Shown: positions 46,174 to 55,381, numbered from the stretch's first letter. The stretch is 64,000 nt of DNA from Bradyrhizobium sp. Ce-3 (GCF_022835695.1 NZ_BQUV01000006.1:186001-250000); one strand, 5' to 3'. Notes: generated by a model from the sequence alone, not told the origin. Numbers and translations: made by a program.

Positions 46174-47301
46174 ATGGACACCGAACAGCACACAACCCGT
46201 CGTTCCAAGATCGCCATCCTGTGGCGCGGCGATGCCGCGTCGCGCCGGGAGGCAACGGTGCAGAACAACCGCTTCGTCCGCGTCTTCGACGCGCTCGAAG
46301 CCGCCGGCATCGAGGCCGTTCCCGTCGTCTATGACGAGACATTCGCCGACACCGTCCGCTCCCAATTGCTGACCATGGACGGCGTGCTCGTGTGGGTCGA
46401 TCCGATCCATCAGGGCAAGACCCGCGCGGCGCTCGATCCGCTGCTGCGCGAGGTCGCGGCAAAAGGCCCGTGGGTCAGCGCGCATCCCGACGTCATCCTC
46501 AAGATCGGCGTCAAGGACGTGCTCTATCGCACGCAGCACCTCGGCTGGGGCGCCGATACGCATCGCTATGCGACCTTCGACGCCTTCCGCGCCGAATTCC
46601 CGTCGCGCTTGCGCACCGCCGGGCCGCGCGTGCTCAAGCAGAACCGTGGCAATGGCGGGCAGGGCGTCTGGAAGGTGGAAGCCTTGAAGCTGGAAGGCTT
46701 GAAGGTCGAAGGCTTGCCGGATTCGGACGCCACTGTCCGCGTGCTCCACGCGCTGCGCGGCAGCCGGCCCGAGGAGATGCCGCTGGACGCGTTCATGGCG
46801 CGCTGCGAGCCGTATTTCGGTTGCGGCGGCTGCATCATCGATCAGGCATTCCAGCCGCGGCTGCCCGAAGGCATGATCCGTTGTTACGTCAGCGGATCGA
46901 AGGTCGCGGGCTTCGGCCACCAGCTGATCAAGGCCTTGATCCCGCCGCCTCCGGAAGGTCCGGATTCACCGGAAGCGCAGCCCGGACCGCGCATCATGCA
47001 CGGCCCGGATGCCGCGCAATTCCAGGCGCTGCGCAGCCTGATGGAGCACGAATGGATTCCGCAATTGATGGCGGCGCTCGCGATCGACGAGGCGTCGCTG
47101 CCGGTGATCTGGGATGCGGATTTCCTTTACGGTCCGCGCGATGCCGATGGTGCCGACAGCTACGTGCTGTGCGAGATCAACGCGAGCTCCTGCTTTGCGA
47201 TCCCCGACGAGGCGCCGGCCGCGATCGCGCGGACGGTCAGGGATCGCGTTGGTCGGAGGCTGGAGCCTGATGCTGGCATCCTCAACTGTCAGCGACAATG
47301 A
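46174..47301 (+). CDS. Cj0069 family protein (ATP-grasp-like)
   Basis: A 375-aa cytosolic protein of the Cj0069 family, distantly related to ATP-grasp ligases. It shows VKDVLYRTQHLGWG, PRVLKQNRGNGGQGVWKV (the ATP-binding glycine loop, about 151-168), YFGCGGCIIDQAFQPR and SYVLCEINASSCFAIPDE (metal-binding Glu/Asn, near 330-345). The product is unknown. An internal near-tandem unit, LKLEGLKVEGL (about 170-180), comes from a local duplication. GTGGAGC precedes the ATG. Confidence 0.85.
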   Translation: MDTEQHTTRRSKIAILWRGDAASRREATVQNNRFVRVFDALEAAGIEAVPVVYDETFADTVRSQLLTMDGVLVWVDPIHQGKTRAALDPLLREVAAKGPWVSAHPDVILKIGVKDVLYRTQHLGWGADTHRYATFDAFRAEFPSRLRTAGPRVLKQNRGNGGQGVWKVEALKLEGLKVEGLPDSDATVRVLHALRGSRPEEMPLDAFMARCEPYFGCGGCIIDQAFQPRLPEGMIRCYVSGSKVAGFGHQLIKALIPPPPEGPDSPEAQPGPRIMHGPDAAQFQALRSLMEHEWIPQLMAALAIDEASLPVIWDADFLYGPRDADGADSYVLCEINASSCFAIPDEAPAAIARTVRDRVGRRLEPDAGILNCQRQ

Positions 47302-47308
47302 GCCGACC

Positions 47309-48799
47309 CTAGGCCACCAGCGCGATCTTCGGCACGGTGGCGAGGACGGACTGGTTGCGGCCGTTGGCCTTGGCGGCGTAGAGCGCCTTGTCGGCGGCTT
47401 CGATCAGGTCGGACCATTGCTGGCCGGCAACCGGCCGCATGCTGGCGACGCCGATGCTGACCGTCGTGATCAACTCGCCCTCGCACCATTGCTGGACCTT
47501 GCCACGGATGGTCTCGGCCAGGTTGAGGGCCTCGAGCGCGGTCATGTTGGGTAACAGCACGGCAAATTCCTCGCCGCCGAAGCGCGCCGGACAGTCGCCG
47601 GCGCGGCGCACCGCGTCTGAGATGCAGATCGCGATCCCGACCAGCACCTGGTCGCCGGCCTGGTGCCCGTAGGTGTCGTTGTAGGCCTTGAAATGATCGG
47701 CATCGATCATCAATAGCGCGACCGGCTGGCCGTGCCGGCCGGCGCGGCGCCATTCGCGGTCGATCTCGCCGTCGAACTTGCGGCGGTTCTTCAGGCCGGT
47801 GAGCGCGTCGGTGGTCGCCAGCTCCTCGAGCTTGTCCTCGGCATCGGCGCGGCGGACGATCTCGCGGGCGAGCACCAGCGTCGCGCTGAGCACGAACAGG
47901 ATCAGGAACGCCATGATCGCGCCGATCCGGATCGCTTCGGTGCGCCAGAGGTTGAAGACGGCCTCGAGCGGCTTGCCGACCACGACGTAAAGCGGCCCGG
48001 TGCCGCTGCGCCTGACATAGAGCCGCGGCGTGTCGTCGACCGGCCCCTTGCCGGAGAAGGCGCCGCCGACCTTCAGGTTCGCGGCCTGCCAGTCCAGCTG
48101 CTCCGCAAGATTCCTGCCGATCACGTCGAGATCGAACGGCGTCCGCATGATGATGGTGCGGTCGTTGCGCAGCACGGTGATGGTATCGCCCGGCATCAGC
48201 GTCAGCCGGTCGAACAAATCGTGGAAATAGCTGAAGCGGATCGATCCGACCACGACGCCGAGGAAGCCGCCGTCCTCGCCGACGATGCGCCGGCTCAGCA
48301 CGATGGCGTAGGCGCCGCGATGCAGCATCGGCCGGCTGATATACAGCCCGGCGTCGGGGTGGTCGCGCTGGATGGCGAAATATTCCTCGTCGCTGCGGTT
48401 CTCCGGCCGTGGGTCGAGGCTCGCCGCGTCGATGGTCAGATTGCCCTTGCTGTCGAACACCTGGATCGCGCCGAAATGCTTGGCGGTGGCGGCATGATCG
48501 AACAGGATCAGCTGGCGCAGTTCCTTGCTGACATTGCGGATCTCCGGCATTTCCAGATTGCTGGCGACCGCGCGCAGCGACAGGTCGTAGAGCTCGATGT
48601 TGCGGCTGATGTCGGCCTCGATGCCCGACGCCAGATTCTCCAGGGTCCGGCGTGCCAATTGCTCCTCGCCGCGGCGCATGTCGAACATCACGCCGACGCA
48701 GACCGCGGAGAAGCCGAGCACGGTCGCAACCGACGCCGCGATCAGCAGCTTTGCCGATAGCCGCCAGCGCCGCTTTGCGTCGTTTCCCCGTCGAAATGG
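47309..48799 (-). CDS. Membrane diguanylate cyclase with dCache-like sensor
   Basis: A 496-aa signalling protein: TM1 (about 14-38), a periplasmic double-Cache-like sensor (about 40-280), TM2 (about 285-305), then a GGDEF domain. The active site is ARFGGEEFAVLLP, and RAGD five residues before it matches the RxxD product-inhibition site. It should make cyclic-di-GMP in response to a periplasmic ligand. GGAGCGGGAC supports the start at 48799 over an in-frame ATG at 48829. Its 3' end is convergent with the Cj0069-family gene. Confidence 0.92.
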   Translation of the reverse strand, partial: PFRRGNDAKRRWRLSAKLLIAASVATVLGFSAVCVGVMFDMRRGEEQLARRTLENLASGIEADISRNIELYDLSLRAVASNLEMPEIRNVSKELRQLILFDHAATAKHFGAIQVFDSKGNLTIDAASLDPRPENRSDEEYFAIQRDHPDAGLYISRPMLHRGAYAIVLSRRIVGEDGGFLGVVVGSIRFSYFHDLFDRLTLMPGDTITVLRNDRTIIMRTPFDLDVIGRNLAEQLDWQAANLKVGGAFSGKGPVDDTPRLYVRRSGTGPLYVVVGKPLEAVFNLWRTEAIRIGAIMAFLILFVLSATLVLAREIVRRADAEDKLEELATTDALTGLKNRRKFDGEIDREWRRAGRHGQPVALLMIDADHFKAYNDTYGHQAGDQVLVGIAICISDAVRRAGDCPARFGGEEFAVLLPNMTALEALNLAETIRGKVQQWCEGELITTVSIGVASMRPVAGQQWSDLIEAADKALYAAKANGRNQSVLATVPKIALVA

Positions 48800-48924
48800 C
48801 ATGTCCCGCTCCAATGTGCCGTCATGCATCGGGAAATCTTGTTGTCGCCTTAAATGGCGACAGCGGCCGCCGAATGGGTTAACGGGTGGTTGCCGGACCC
48901 TTATCGTTTGTCATCGAGGACGTT

Positions 48925-49182
48925 GTGGACGACTACGACGCACTGCGGGATCATCTGAAGAAGCAGCATCTGCCCGAATTCGTGCTGACCTTCGACGAGA
49001 TCGAGGCGATCATCGATGCGGCGCTGCCGCGCGCCGCGCACCGGGCGTCGTGGTGGGAAACCCTGCGCAGCCCGCAGGAGAAGATGCCGCAGCGCGAGGC
49101 CTGCCTCGAGGCCGGCTACATCGCCACCCGCCAGGCCGACGGCAAAAGCGTCAAGTTCAAGCGCATGCCGAAGCCGCGCTAG
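48925..49182 (+). CDS. Small DUF7662-like protein
   Basis: An 85-aa basic protein: YDALRDHLKKQHLPEFVLTF, then DEIEAIIDAALPRAAHRASWWE, and a short C-terminal part with a basic tail. The WWE segment after a helix resembles small bacterial proteins of the DUF7662 type, function unknown. GTG 48925 is preferred because GAGGACGTT lies just upstream; an in-frame GTG at 48886 would add 13 residues. It lies alone between two cyclic-di-GMP genes. Confidence 0.7.
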   Translation: MDDYDALRDHLKKQHLPEFVLTFDEIEAIIDAALPRAAHRASWWETLRSPQEKMPQREACLEAGYIATRQADGKSVKFKRMPKPR

Positions 49183-49195
49183 CGGCGGCAACACC

Positions 49196-49340
49196 CTACG
49201 TCGTCATCGCCCGCCACCGGGTCGGGCGAACGCGCGCCCGATGACAGGCTCCGCCGGGCGATCCAGTATTCCAGAGACATCGACGTAACACGGACAAGCC
49301 GCGGCGTACTGGACACTCCGCTTTCGCAGAGCATGACATC
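49196..49340. repeat. Dispersed intergenic repeat, family E
   Basis: An about 145-bp element, opening near CCTACGTCGTCATCGCCC, with inner GGGCGATCCAGTATTCCAGA and the end CTTTCGCAGAGCATGACAT. Its composition and layout match the short dispersed elements common in Bradyrhizobium-like genomes. Only one copy is in this window, so the assignment rests on recognition. Confidence 0.5.
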
Positions 49341-49374
49341 CGTGCACGAAGTGGCAGGGTGCGCGCGTCAGCGC

Positions 49375-52251
49375 CTAGCTCGCGGCTTCGAGCCGTTCCT
49401 CGGTGAGCAGCCGCGTTGCGGCATCCGCATCCATCGGCTCGCCGAAGGCAAAGCCCTGCGCGTATTCGCAGCCGAGCTGGTAGAGCTCGACGGCATCCGA
49501 ATCCGTCTCGGCGCCCTCCGCGACCACTTCCATGCCGAGATCGTGCGCCAGCGCGATGATCGACTTCAGGATCACCGGGCGGGTGCCGCGGCTGGTGGTG
49601 CGGACGAAGGACTGGTCGATCTTGATGGTGTCGAACGGGAAGCGCTGCAGATAGGACAGCGAGGAGTGGCCGGTGCCGAAATCGTCGAGCGACAGCCCGG
49701 TGCCGAGCTCGCGGATCCGCGCCAGCATCTGGGCGGCGTGCTCCGGGTTCTCCATCACCAGCGATTCCGTCAGTTCCAGCTTCAGCGTGCCGCGCGCCAC
49801 CGAGGAGCGCGACAGCACGGTCCTGATGTCGTGGATCAGATCGTGGCGCAGCAATTGCCGCGACGACACGTTGACTGAGGCGAAGATCGGTTCGCGGGCG
49901 CGCATCGCGCGCTGCCACACCGCGAGCTGGCGCGCGGTCTGGTCCATCACGAACATGCCGAGATCGACGATCAGGCCGGTCTCCTCGGCGACATTGATGA
50001 ACTCCGACGGCGACATCCGGCCGAGCTTGGGATGGTCCCAGCGCGCCAGCGCCTCGAAGCCGGCGATGGCGCGATCCTCCAGCCGCACGATCGGCTGGTA
50101 CAGGATAGTGATCTCCTGCCGCTCGATGGCGCGGCGCAGGTCGCTCTCCAGGGTCAGGCGGTCGGTCTTCCGCGCTCGCATCGCCGGCTTGTAGACATCG
50201 ATGCGGTCGCCGCCGATCCGCTTGGAATGATACATCGCAAGCTCGGCGTCCTTGATGATCTCGTCGGTCAGCGGCGCCGCCGGATCGGACAGCGCAAGAC
50301 CGATCGAGGCGGTCAGGAAGATCTCGCGGTCGTTGAAGGCAATCGGCGCGCGAATGGTCTTGCGGATGGTCTCGGCGAAATTGGTGATCCGCGCCGGGTC
50401 CTGCTCCGACAGCAGGATCAGGCCGAACTGGTCGCCGGCCATCCGCGCCAGCGTGTCCTGCGGCTTGAGGATGCGCGTCAGGCGCCGCGCCAGGGTGAGC
50501 AGGATGGAATCGCCGACCGCAATGCCGACGGAATCGTTGACCTGCTTGAAGCGGTCGAGGTCGATCACCATCAAGGTCGGCCGCAGGTTCGGCATGGTCT
50601 TGGCGAGGTTGGCCACCGCGCCGAGGCGGTCCATGAACAGCCGGCGGTTCGGCAGGCCGGTCAGGTTGTCGTGCACGGAGTCGTGCAGCATCCGCTCTTC
50701 GGAATTCTTGAACTCGGTGACGTCGGTCAGCGTGCCGACCACGCGCGAGACCTCGCCGTCGGAGCCGACCACCGGCCGCGCCTTCAGTGCGAACCACATG
50801 AAATGGCCGTCGGGCGTGCGCAGCCGGAAATCCTGCACCAGGCGGCCGCGGCGCTGGTCGAGCACGCTGTCGAGCGCGGCACGGAAGCGGTCCTGGTCGA
50901 GCGGGTGCAGCACCTCGAGCCATTTCGCGGCGGGGCCTTCCAGCGTGCCGCGCTTGAGGCCGAGCAGGGCCTCGGTCTCCGGGCTGGTGAACACCTTGTC
51001 GGCGGAGACGTCCCAGTCCCAGATCAGATCGCCGGAGCCGGTCAGCGCCAGCGCGCGGCGCTCGACATCGGACACCACGCCGGTGGTGGCGCCGCCGCCG
51101 GCGAAGGCGTGCTGCATGACAGTAAATCCGATCAGCATCACGATCAGCACCAGGCCGCCGAGCAATGCGGGGCCGACGATGTCGTTGGTGACGGAGCCGG
51201 CGACCGTCATGCCGGCCGCCACCACCCAGACCACCAGCAGGAACCAGGTCGGGATCAACAGCACCGCGCGGTCGAAGCCGTGGGTCGACAGATAGACGAT
51301 CAGCGCGAAGCCGGCGAAGGCGATCATCACCAGCGACATCCGCGCGATGCCGGAGGCGACCGCGGGATCGAACAGCGCCAGCGCCACCAGCGAGCCGAGG
51401 AAGACCAGCCAGCCGATCGTGATGTGCGAATAGCGTACGTGCCAGCGACTGAGATTGAGGTAGGCGAACAGGAACACCAGTAGTGTCGCCGCGAGGATCG
51501 CCTCGCCCGCCGCGCGCCAGACGCGCTCGGCGTTGTTCGACATGTCGAGCACCTTGCCCCAGAAGCCGAAGTCGACGCCGATATAGACCAGCACCGCCCA
51601 GGCCAGCGCGGCGGCGGCGGGGAACATGATGCTGCCCTTGACCACAAACAAGATCGTGAGCACCAGCGCGAGCAGGCCCGAGATGCCGATCACGATGCCT
51701 TGGTACAGCGTGAACGAGTTGACCTTGTCCTTGTAGGCGTCGGGTTCCCACAGATAGAGCTGCGGCAGCTTGTCGGTGCGCAGTTCCGCGACGTAGGTGA
51801 CGACGGCACCGGGATCGAGCGTGATGCGGAACACGTCGGCGGTCGGACTTTCCTGCCGCTCGGGACGATCGCCGACCGACGGCGTGATGGTGGCGATGCG
51901 CGACAGGCCGAGGTCGGGCCACAACAGGCCTGACGACACGATGCGATAGTGCGGCGCGACGATCAGGCGGTCGAGCTGGTCGTCGGTGTTGTTGGCGAGT
52001 GCGAACACCACCCAGTTCTGGCCGCCTTCGCGGGCGCGAACTTCGATGCGGCGCACGATGCCGTCGGTTCCGGGGGCGGTGGAGACCTGGATGCGGTCGG
52101 CTTCACTGCGTTGATGGTCGAGAACCGCCGTCAAATCGATCGCCGGCGCGTCGCTGCGCACGCTGACGGCGTCGATCGCATACGCGTCAGGCGCAGCGGC
52201 AAACATCATGAGGCCCAGCGCGAGCAGCGCAAGGCACCTGATCAGACGCAA
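49375..52251 (-). CDS. 7TM-PAS-GGDEF-EAL cyclic-di-GMP protein
   Basis: A 958-aa multidomain protein. It has a signal peptide, a periplasmic domain (about 25-180), seven transmembrane helices of the 7TMR-DISM type (about 185-385), and a PAS domain (about 405-525, RLRTPDGHFMWF). A GGDEF domain whose signature is AGDQF (ARMAGDQFGLIL) is followed by an EAL domain (EALARWDHP, SLDDFGTGHSSLSYL). AGDQF lacks the key second Gly/Glu, so cyclase activity is probably lost while the EAL phosphodiesterase keeps its residues. It is the likely antagonist of the nearby cyclase. Confidence 0.92.
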   Translation of the reverse strand: MRLIRCLALLALGLMMFAAAPDAYAIDAVSVRSDAPAIDLTAVLDHQRSEADRIQVSTAPGTDGIVRRIEVRAREGGQNWVVFALANNTDDQLDRLIVAPHYRIVSSGLLWPDLGLSRIATITPSVGDRPERQESPTADVFRITLDPGAVVTYVAELRTDKLPQLYLWEPDAYKDKVNSFTLYQGIVIGISGLLALVLTILFVVKGSIMFPAAAALAWAVLVYIGVDFGFWGKVLDMSNNAERVWRAAGEAILAATLLVFLFAYLNLSRWHVRYSHITIGWLVFLGSLVALALFDPAVASGIARMSLVMIAFAGFALIVYLSTHGFDRAVLLIPTWFLLVVWVVAAGMTVAGSVTNDIVGPALLGGLVLIVMLIGFTVMQHAFAGGGATTGVVSDVERRALALTGSGDLIWDWDVSADKVFTSPETEALLGLKRGTLEGPAAKWLEVLHPLDQDRFRAALDSVLDQRRGRLVQDFRLRTPDGHFMWFALKARPVVGSDGEVSRVVGTLTDVTEFKNSEERMLHDSVHDNLTGLPNRRLFMDRLGAVANLAKTMPNLRPTLMVIDLDRFKQVNDSVGIAVGDSILLTLARRLTRILKPQDTLARMAGDQFGLILLSEQDPARITNFAETIRKTIRAPIAFNDREIFLTASIGLALSDPAAPLTDEIIKDAELAMYHSKRIGGDRIDVYKPAMRARKTDRLTLESDLRRAIERQEITILYQPIVRLEDRAIAGFEALARWDHPKLGRMSPSEFINVAEETGLIVDLGMFVMDQTARQLAVWQRAMRAREPIFASVNVSSRQLLRHDLIHDIRTVLSRSSVARGTLKLELTESLVMENPEHAAQMLARIRELGTGLSLDDFGTGHSSLSYLQRFPFDTIKIDQSFVRTTSRGTRPVILKSIIALAHDLGMEVVAEGAETDSDAVELYQLGCEYAQGFAFGEPMDADAATRLLTEERLEAAS

Positions 52252-52371
52252 TGTCAGTACTCCGCGATCGACAAACTGACCGGGCCCGGCGACCGGCCCG
52301 GCGGTGGCGCGATAAATGACACGAAAGCGAAGGGAATCAAAGGGTTTCCGCCCCTGCTTCCGCTGCGAGAG

Positions 52372-53370
52372 TTAAGCCACCAACACAATTTTGCCAATAT
52401 GTTCGCTGGTCTCCATGCGCCGGTGCGCGTCGGCGGCCTTTTCCAGCGGGAATGTGCTGTCCATCAGCGGTTTGACGCGGCCTTCGCGCAGCAACGGCAG
52501 CACCTTTGCCTCGATCGCCGCGACCATCGCCGCCTTGTCCGCATTACTACGGGGCCGCAGGGTCGAGCCGGTGTGGTGCAGCCGCTTGACCATCAGCTTG
52601 GCGAAATTGGCCGTTGCCTTCGGTGTTCCCGACAGGAACGCGATCTGGACGATGCGGCCCTCGACCGCGGCGGCGTCGTAGTTCCGGTCGATATAGTCGC
52701 CGCCCACCATGTCGAGGATGACATTGGCACCGGCGCCGCCGGTGGCCTGCTTCACCGCCTCGACGAAATCCTCGGTCTTGTAATTCACCGCGTGATCGGC
52801 GCCGAGCTTGAGGCAGGCGTCGGCCTTGTCCTGCGAGCCGACGGTGACGATCACCTTGGCACCGAACGCCTTGGCAAGCTGGATCGCCATCGTGCCGATG
52901 CCCGACGAGCCGCCGTGGATCAGCAGCGTCTCGCCGGCTTTCAGCGCGCCGCGCTCGAACACGTTGTGCCACACGGTCATCAGCGTTTCCGGAATGGCAC
53001 CGGCTTCCTGCATCGACAGAGAGGACGGCACGGTCATCGCCTGCGCGTCCTGCGCGATGCAATATTGCGCGTAGCCACCGCCGGCGACCAGCGACATCAC
53101 CTTGTCGCCGATCTTGTGCTTGGCGCCTTCACCGAGCGCGACCACTTCGCCTGCGATCTCGAGGCCGGGCAGGTCGCTCGCGCCGGGCGGCGGCGGATAG
53201 GAGCCGGAGCGCTGCGCGACGTCAGGGCGATTGACGCCGGCGGCCGCGACCTTGACCAGGACCTCGCCGGCCTTCGGCACCGGCACCGCGCGGGTCTCGG
53301 GCACCAGCACCTCCGGGCCACCGGGCTTGCTGATGGCGACGACGGTCATTTGCGCGGGCAGATTGGGCAT
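52372..53370 (-). CDS. NAD(P)H quinone oxidoreductase (PIG3/Qor type)
   Basis: A zinc-independent medium-chain dehydrogenase of 332 aa. The N-terminal GroES-like domain has GVNRPDVAQRSGSYPPPPGA. The Rossmann domain has LLIHGGSSGIGTMAIQLAK (about 149-167), with AFGAKVIVTVGSQDKADAC giving the NADP(H) preference region. It reduces quinones or alpha,beta-unsaturated carbonyls. It is full length and monocistronic, between the EAL gene and metG, both on the same strand. Confidence 0.92.
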   Translation of the reverse strand: MPNLPAQMTVVAISKPGGPEVLVPETRAVPVPKAGEVLVKVAAAGVNRPDVAQRSGSYPPPPGASDLPGLEIAGEVVALGEGAKHKIGDKVMSLVAGGGYAQYCIAQDAQAMTVPSSLSMQEAGAIPETLMTVWHNVFERGALKAGETLLIHGGSSGIGTMAIQLAKAFGAKVIVTVGSQDKADACLKLGADHAVNYKTEDFVEAVKQATGGAGANVILDMVGGDYIDRNYDAAAVEGRIVQIAFLSGTPKATANFAKLMVKRLHHTGSTLRPRSNADKAAMVAAIEAKVLPLLREGRVKPLMDSTFPLEKAADAHRRMETSEHIGKIVLVA

Positions 53371-53439
53371 GGCTGGTCCCTGGTCAGTGGAGAGGATTGG
53401 CGGATGGCATACCGCCTTTTCCAGCGAAGCGAAACGTCA

Positions 53440-55119
53440 TTAAGCCCCGAACCGCCTCGTCAGATGGTCGGCTTTTTCAGGCGTGATTTTCTCGACCAGC
53501 GGGCCGAGCCTTGCGACCGGCGTGCCGGCGCCAGTATTCAGCTGCGGGAGCAGTGGGCCATTGGGCCAGCGCGGGATCACATCGTCGCGACCGAGTGCGC
53601 TGAGCACGCGCGCCGCAAGGTTCGGCACGATGCTCCACGCCAGCGCCGCGCACAGTGCGACAAGGTTGAGGCCCGTGCGGGTGACGACCGCCGCGCGATC
53701 AGGATCGGACTTGATCGCTGTCCAGGGCGCGGTGTGTTGCAGGTAAGCGTTCGCGTCATCCCAGATCGCGCGGGTCGTTGCCGCCGCGGTGCGAAACTCC
53801 AGCGCGGTGTGATGGCGATGCAGCGTCGCGACGCGCTGCTCCAAATCATGCGCGAGCTGTCGCTCTGCATCGCCGGGGACGCCGCCATCCGGGATGCAGC
53901 CGTCGTAGACGAGATGAGCAAAGCTGATGATGCGGTTGGCGAGATTGCCGAAGATGTCGGCGAGATCCTTGTTCACGTCGGCAGCGAACCTGGCGACGCT
54001 GAAATCGGTGTCGGCGCTTTCCGGCGCGTTGGCGATCAGCCACCAGCGCCAGAGATCGGCGGGCAATTCCTCCAGTGCCGCGTCGGTGAAGATGCCGCGC
54101 TTCCTGCTGGTCGAGAACTTGCCGCCCTCGTAAGTCAGCCAGTGGAATCCCTTGATCACATCGGCGGTTGTCCATGGTTCGCCGGAGCCGAGCAGCGTCG
54201 CCGGGAAGCTCACGGTGTGGAACGGGATGTTGTCCTTGCCGAGAAACTGGATGTAGCTGACCTCGTCCGCTTGCCACCACCAGTCGCGCCAATCGCGACC
54301 AGGCGCAGCGGCGGCCCATTCCTGCGTCGCCGCGATGTAGCCGATCGGCGCATCGAACCAGACGTAGAACACCTTGCCCTCGAAGTTGTCGCGCGGCACC
54401 GTAATGCCCCAGGCGAGATCGCGCGTGATGCAGCGGTCGCGCAGCTCGGCATTGAGCCAGCTCCTGGCGGTCGACACCACGAAGGGCGGCCAGCCGGTAC
54501 GGCGATTGATCCAGGCGCCGATCTTCTCGACCAGCTGCGACTGGCGCAGGAACAGATGACGGCTGTCGCGGATCTCCAGCGCGCGATCGCCTGAGAGCGC
54601 CGAGCGTGGATCAATGAGGTCTGGCGGATCGAGCAGCGTGCCGCACTGATCGCATTGATCGCCGCGCGCCGATGCATCGCCGCAATGCGGGCAGGTGCCG
54701 AGCACGTAGCGGTCAGGCAGGAAGCGCCGGTCGGCCGGCGAGAACACCTGCCGCGACGTGTGCTCTTCGATCAGGCCGGCTGCGTCGAGCCGGCGATAGA
54801 AATGCTGCGTCAGCGCATGGTTGTGCGGCGAACTGGTGCGGCCGAAATGATCGAAGGACAGGCCGAAGCGGCGGTAGATATCGGCCTGGACGGCGTGCTG
54901 CGCATCGCAGTACGCCCGGACATCCTGTCCGGCCTCGATCGCACCGAGCTCGGCTGGTGTGCCGTGCTCGTCGGTCGCGCAGATGAAGAGCACGTCGTCA
55001 CCGGCCTGCCGGCGGAAGCGGGCATGGACGTCGGCGGGCAGCAGCGAGCCTATGAGATTGCCGAGATGCTTGACGCCGTTCACGTAAGGAAGGGCGCTGG
55101 TGATGAGAATTTTGGCCAT
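53440..55119 (-). CDS. metG: Methionyl-tRNA synthetase (actinobacterial-like paralog)
   Basis: Class I MetRS of 559 aa. The HIGH motif is KHLGN (GVKHLGNLIG), the zinc knuckle is CPHCGDASARGDQCDQCG, and the KMSKS loop is KFSTSRKRG rather than KMSKS. The KFSTSR loop, the text after it (LEELPADLWRWWL) and the absence of a C-terminal tRNA-binding domain are more like actinobacterial MetRS than the usual alphaproteobacterial enzyme. This suggests a horizontally acquired second MetRS. An attenuator-like leader precedes it. Confidence 0.93.
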   Translation of the reverse strand: MAKILITSALPYVNGVKHLGNLIGSLLPADVHARFRRQAGDDVLFICATDEHGTPAELGAIEAGQDVRAYCDAQHAVQADIYRRFGLSFDHFGRTSSPHNHALTQHFYRRLDAAGLIEEHTSRQVFSPADRRFLPDRYVLGTCPHCGDASARGDQCDQCGTLLDPPDLIDPRSALSGDRALEIRDSRHLFLRQSQLVEKIGAWINRRTGWPPFVVSTARSWLNAELRDRCITRDLAWGITVPRDNFEGKVFYVWFDAPIGYIAATQEWAAAAPGRDWRDWWWQADEVSYIQFLGKDNIPFHTVSFPATLLGSGEPWTTADVIKGFHWLTYEGGKFSTSRKRGIFTDAALEELPADLWRWWLIANAPESADTDFSVARFAADVNKDLADIFGNLANRIISFAHLVYDGCIPDGGVPGDAERQLAHDLEQRVATLHRHHTALEFRTAAATTRAIWDDANAYLQHTAPWTAIKSDPDRAAVVTRTGLNLVALCAALAWSIVPNLAARVLSALGRDDVIPRWPNGPLLPQLNTGAGTPVARLGPLVEKITPEKADHLTRRFGA

Positions 55120-55146
55120 GGGTCAGGGTCTTTCGCGTTCGGTGAT

Positions 55147-55209
55147 GCCGACCCCGGATCGGAAAAATCAAAAAGCCCTCCCGCATGATCGGAAGGGCTT
55201 GGGGTCGGC
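55147..55209 (-). promoter_or_regulatory. Attenuator-like leader structure of metG
   Basis: Reading the minus strand, GCCGACCCC (55209-55201) and GGGGTCGGC (55155-55147) form a perfect 9-bp inverted repeat that encloses the terminator at 55163-55200. The terminator lies before metG, between the short ORF and the metG start. The layout allows control of metG by termination or antitermination. Confidence 0.55.
55163..55200 (-). terminator. Rho-independent terminator in the metG leader
   Basis: On the minus strand AAGCCCTTCC pairs with GGGAGGGCTT around an 8-nt loop, followed by TTTGATTTTT. It ends 43 nt upstream of the metG ATG and is oriented to stop transcription into metG. No other minus-strand gene lies just upstream to need it. 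Confidence 0.8.
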
Positions 55210-55231
55210 TCATGCCTGGCGCGCAGGCGCA

Positions 55232-55306
55232 CTATCCCGTCCGGTCAGACTCCTTGCGGTCGGGCCGGGGCATTCGCGTCAGATGTTGTGCGCACACGAA
55301 AGTCAC
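55232..55306 (-). CDS. Putative leader peptide ORF of metG
   Basis: A 24-codon ORF starting GTG, with AGGAGA 9 nt upstream, ending TAG 31 nt before the terminator stem. The peptide has Cys5, one internal Met and a charged C-terminus (RPDRKESDRTG). No Met run is seen, so a simple Met-codon attenuator is not obvious. Its strong ribosome-binding site and position suggest translation-coupled control. Coding status is inferred. Confidence 0.5.
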   Translation of the reverse strand: MTFVCAQHLTRMPRPDRKESDRTG

Positions 55307-55381
55307 TACAAAATTCTCCTGCACGACGATAATTTACCATCTCTGGACGCAGGGCGCCAGATCACATCGCCGGGAGGACAC

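Noticed and set aside
49196-51922. 908-codon minus-strand frame overlapping the GGDEF-EAL gene
   Set aside because: A different frame of the same strand with Arg-rich nonsense text. The 958-aa frame has clear PAS, GGDEF and EAL motifs.
51949-54594. 881-codon plus-strand frame over the quinone reductase and metG
   Set aside because: Antisense shadow. Its translation is His/Arg/Gly-rich and spans two genes with strong motifs on the other strand.
55147-55320. SAM-type riboswitch for the metG leader
   Set aside because: I could not match any known SAM riboswitch core. The visible parts are an ORF, a terminator and an inverted repeat, so only an unnamed attenuator is proposed.
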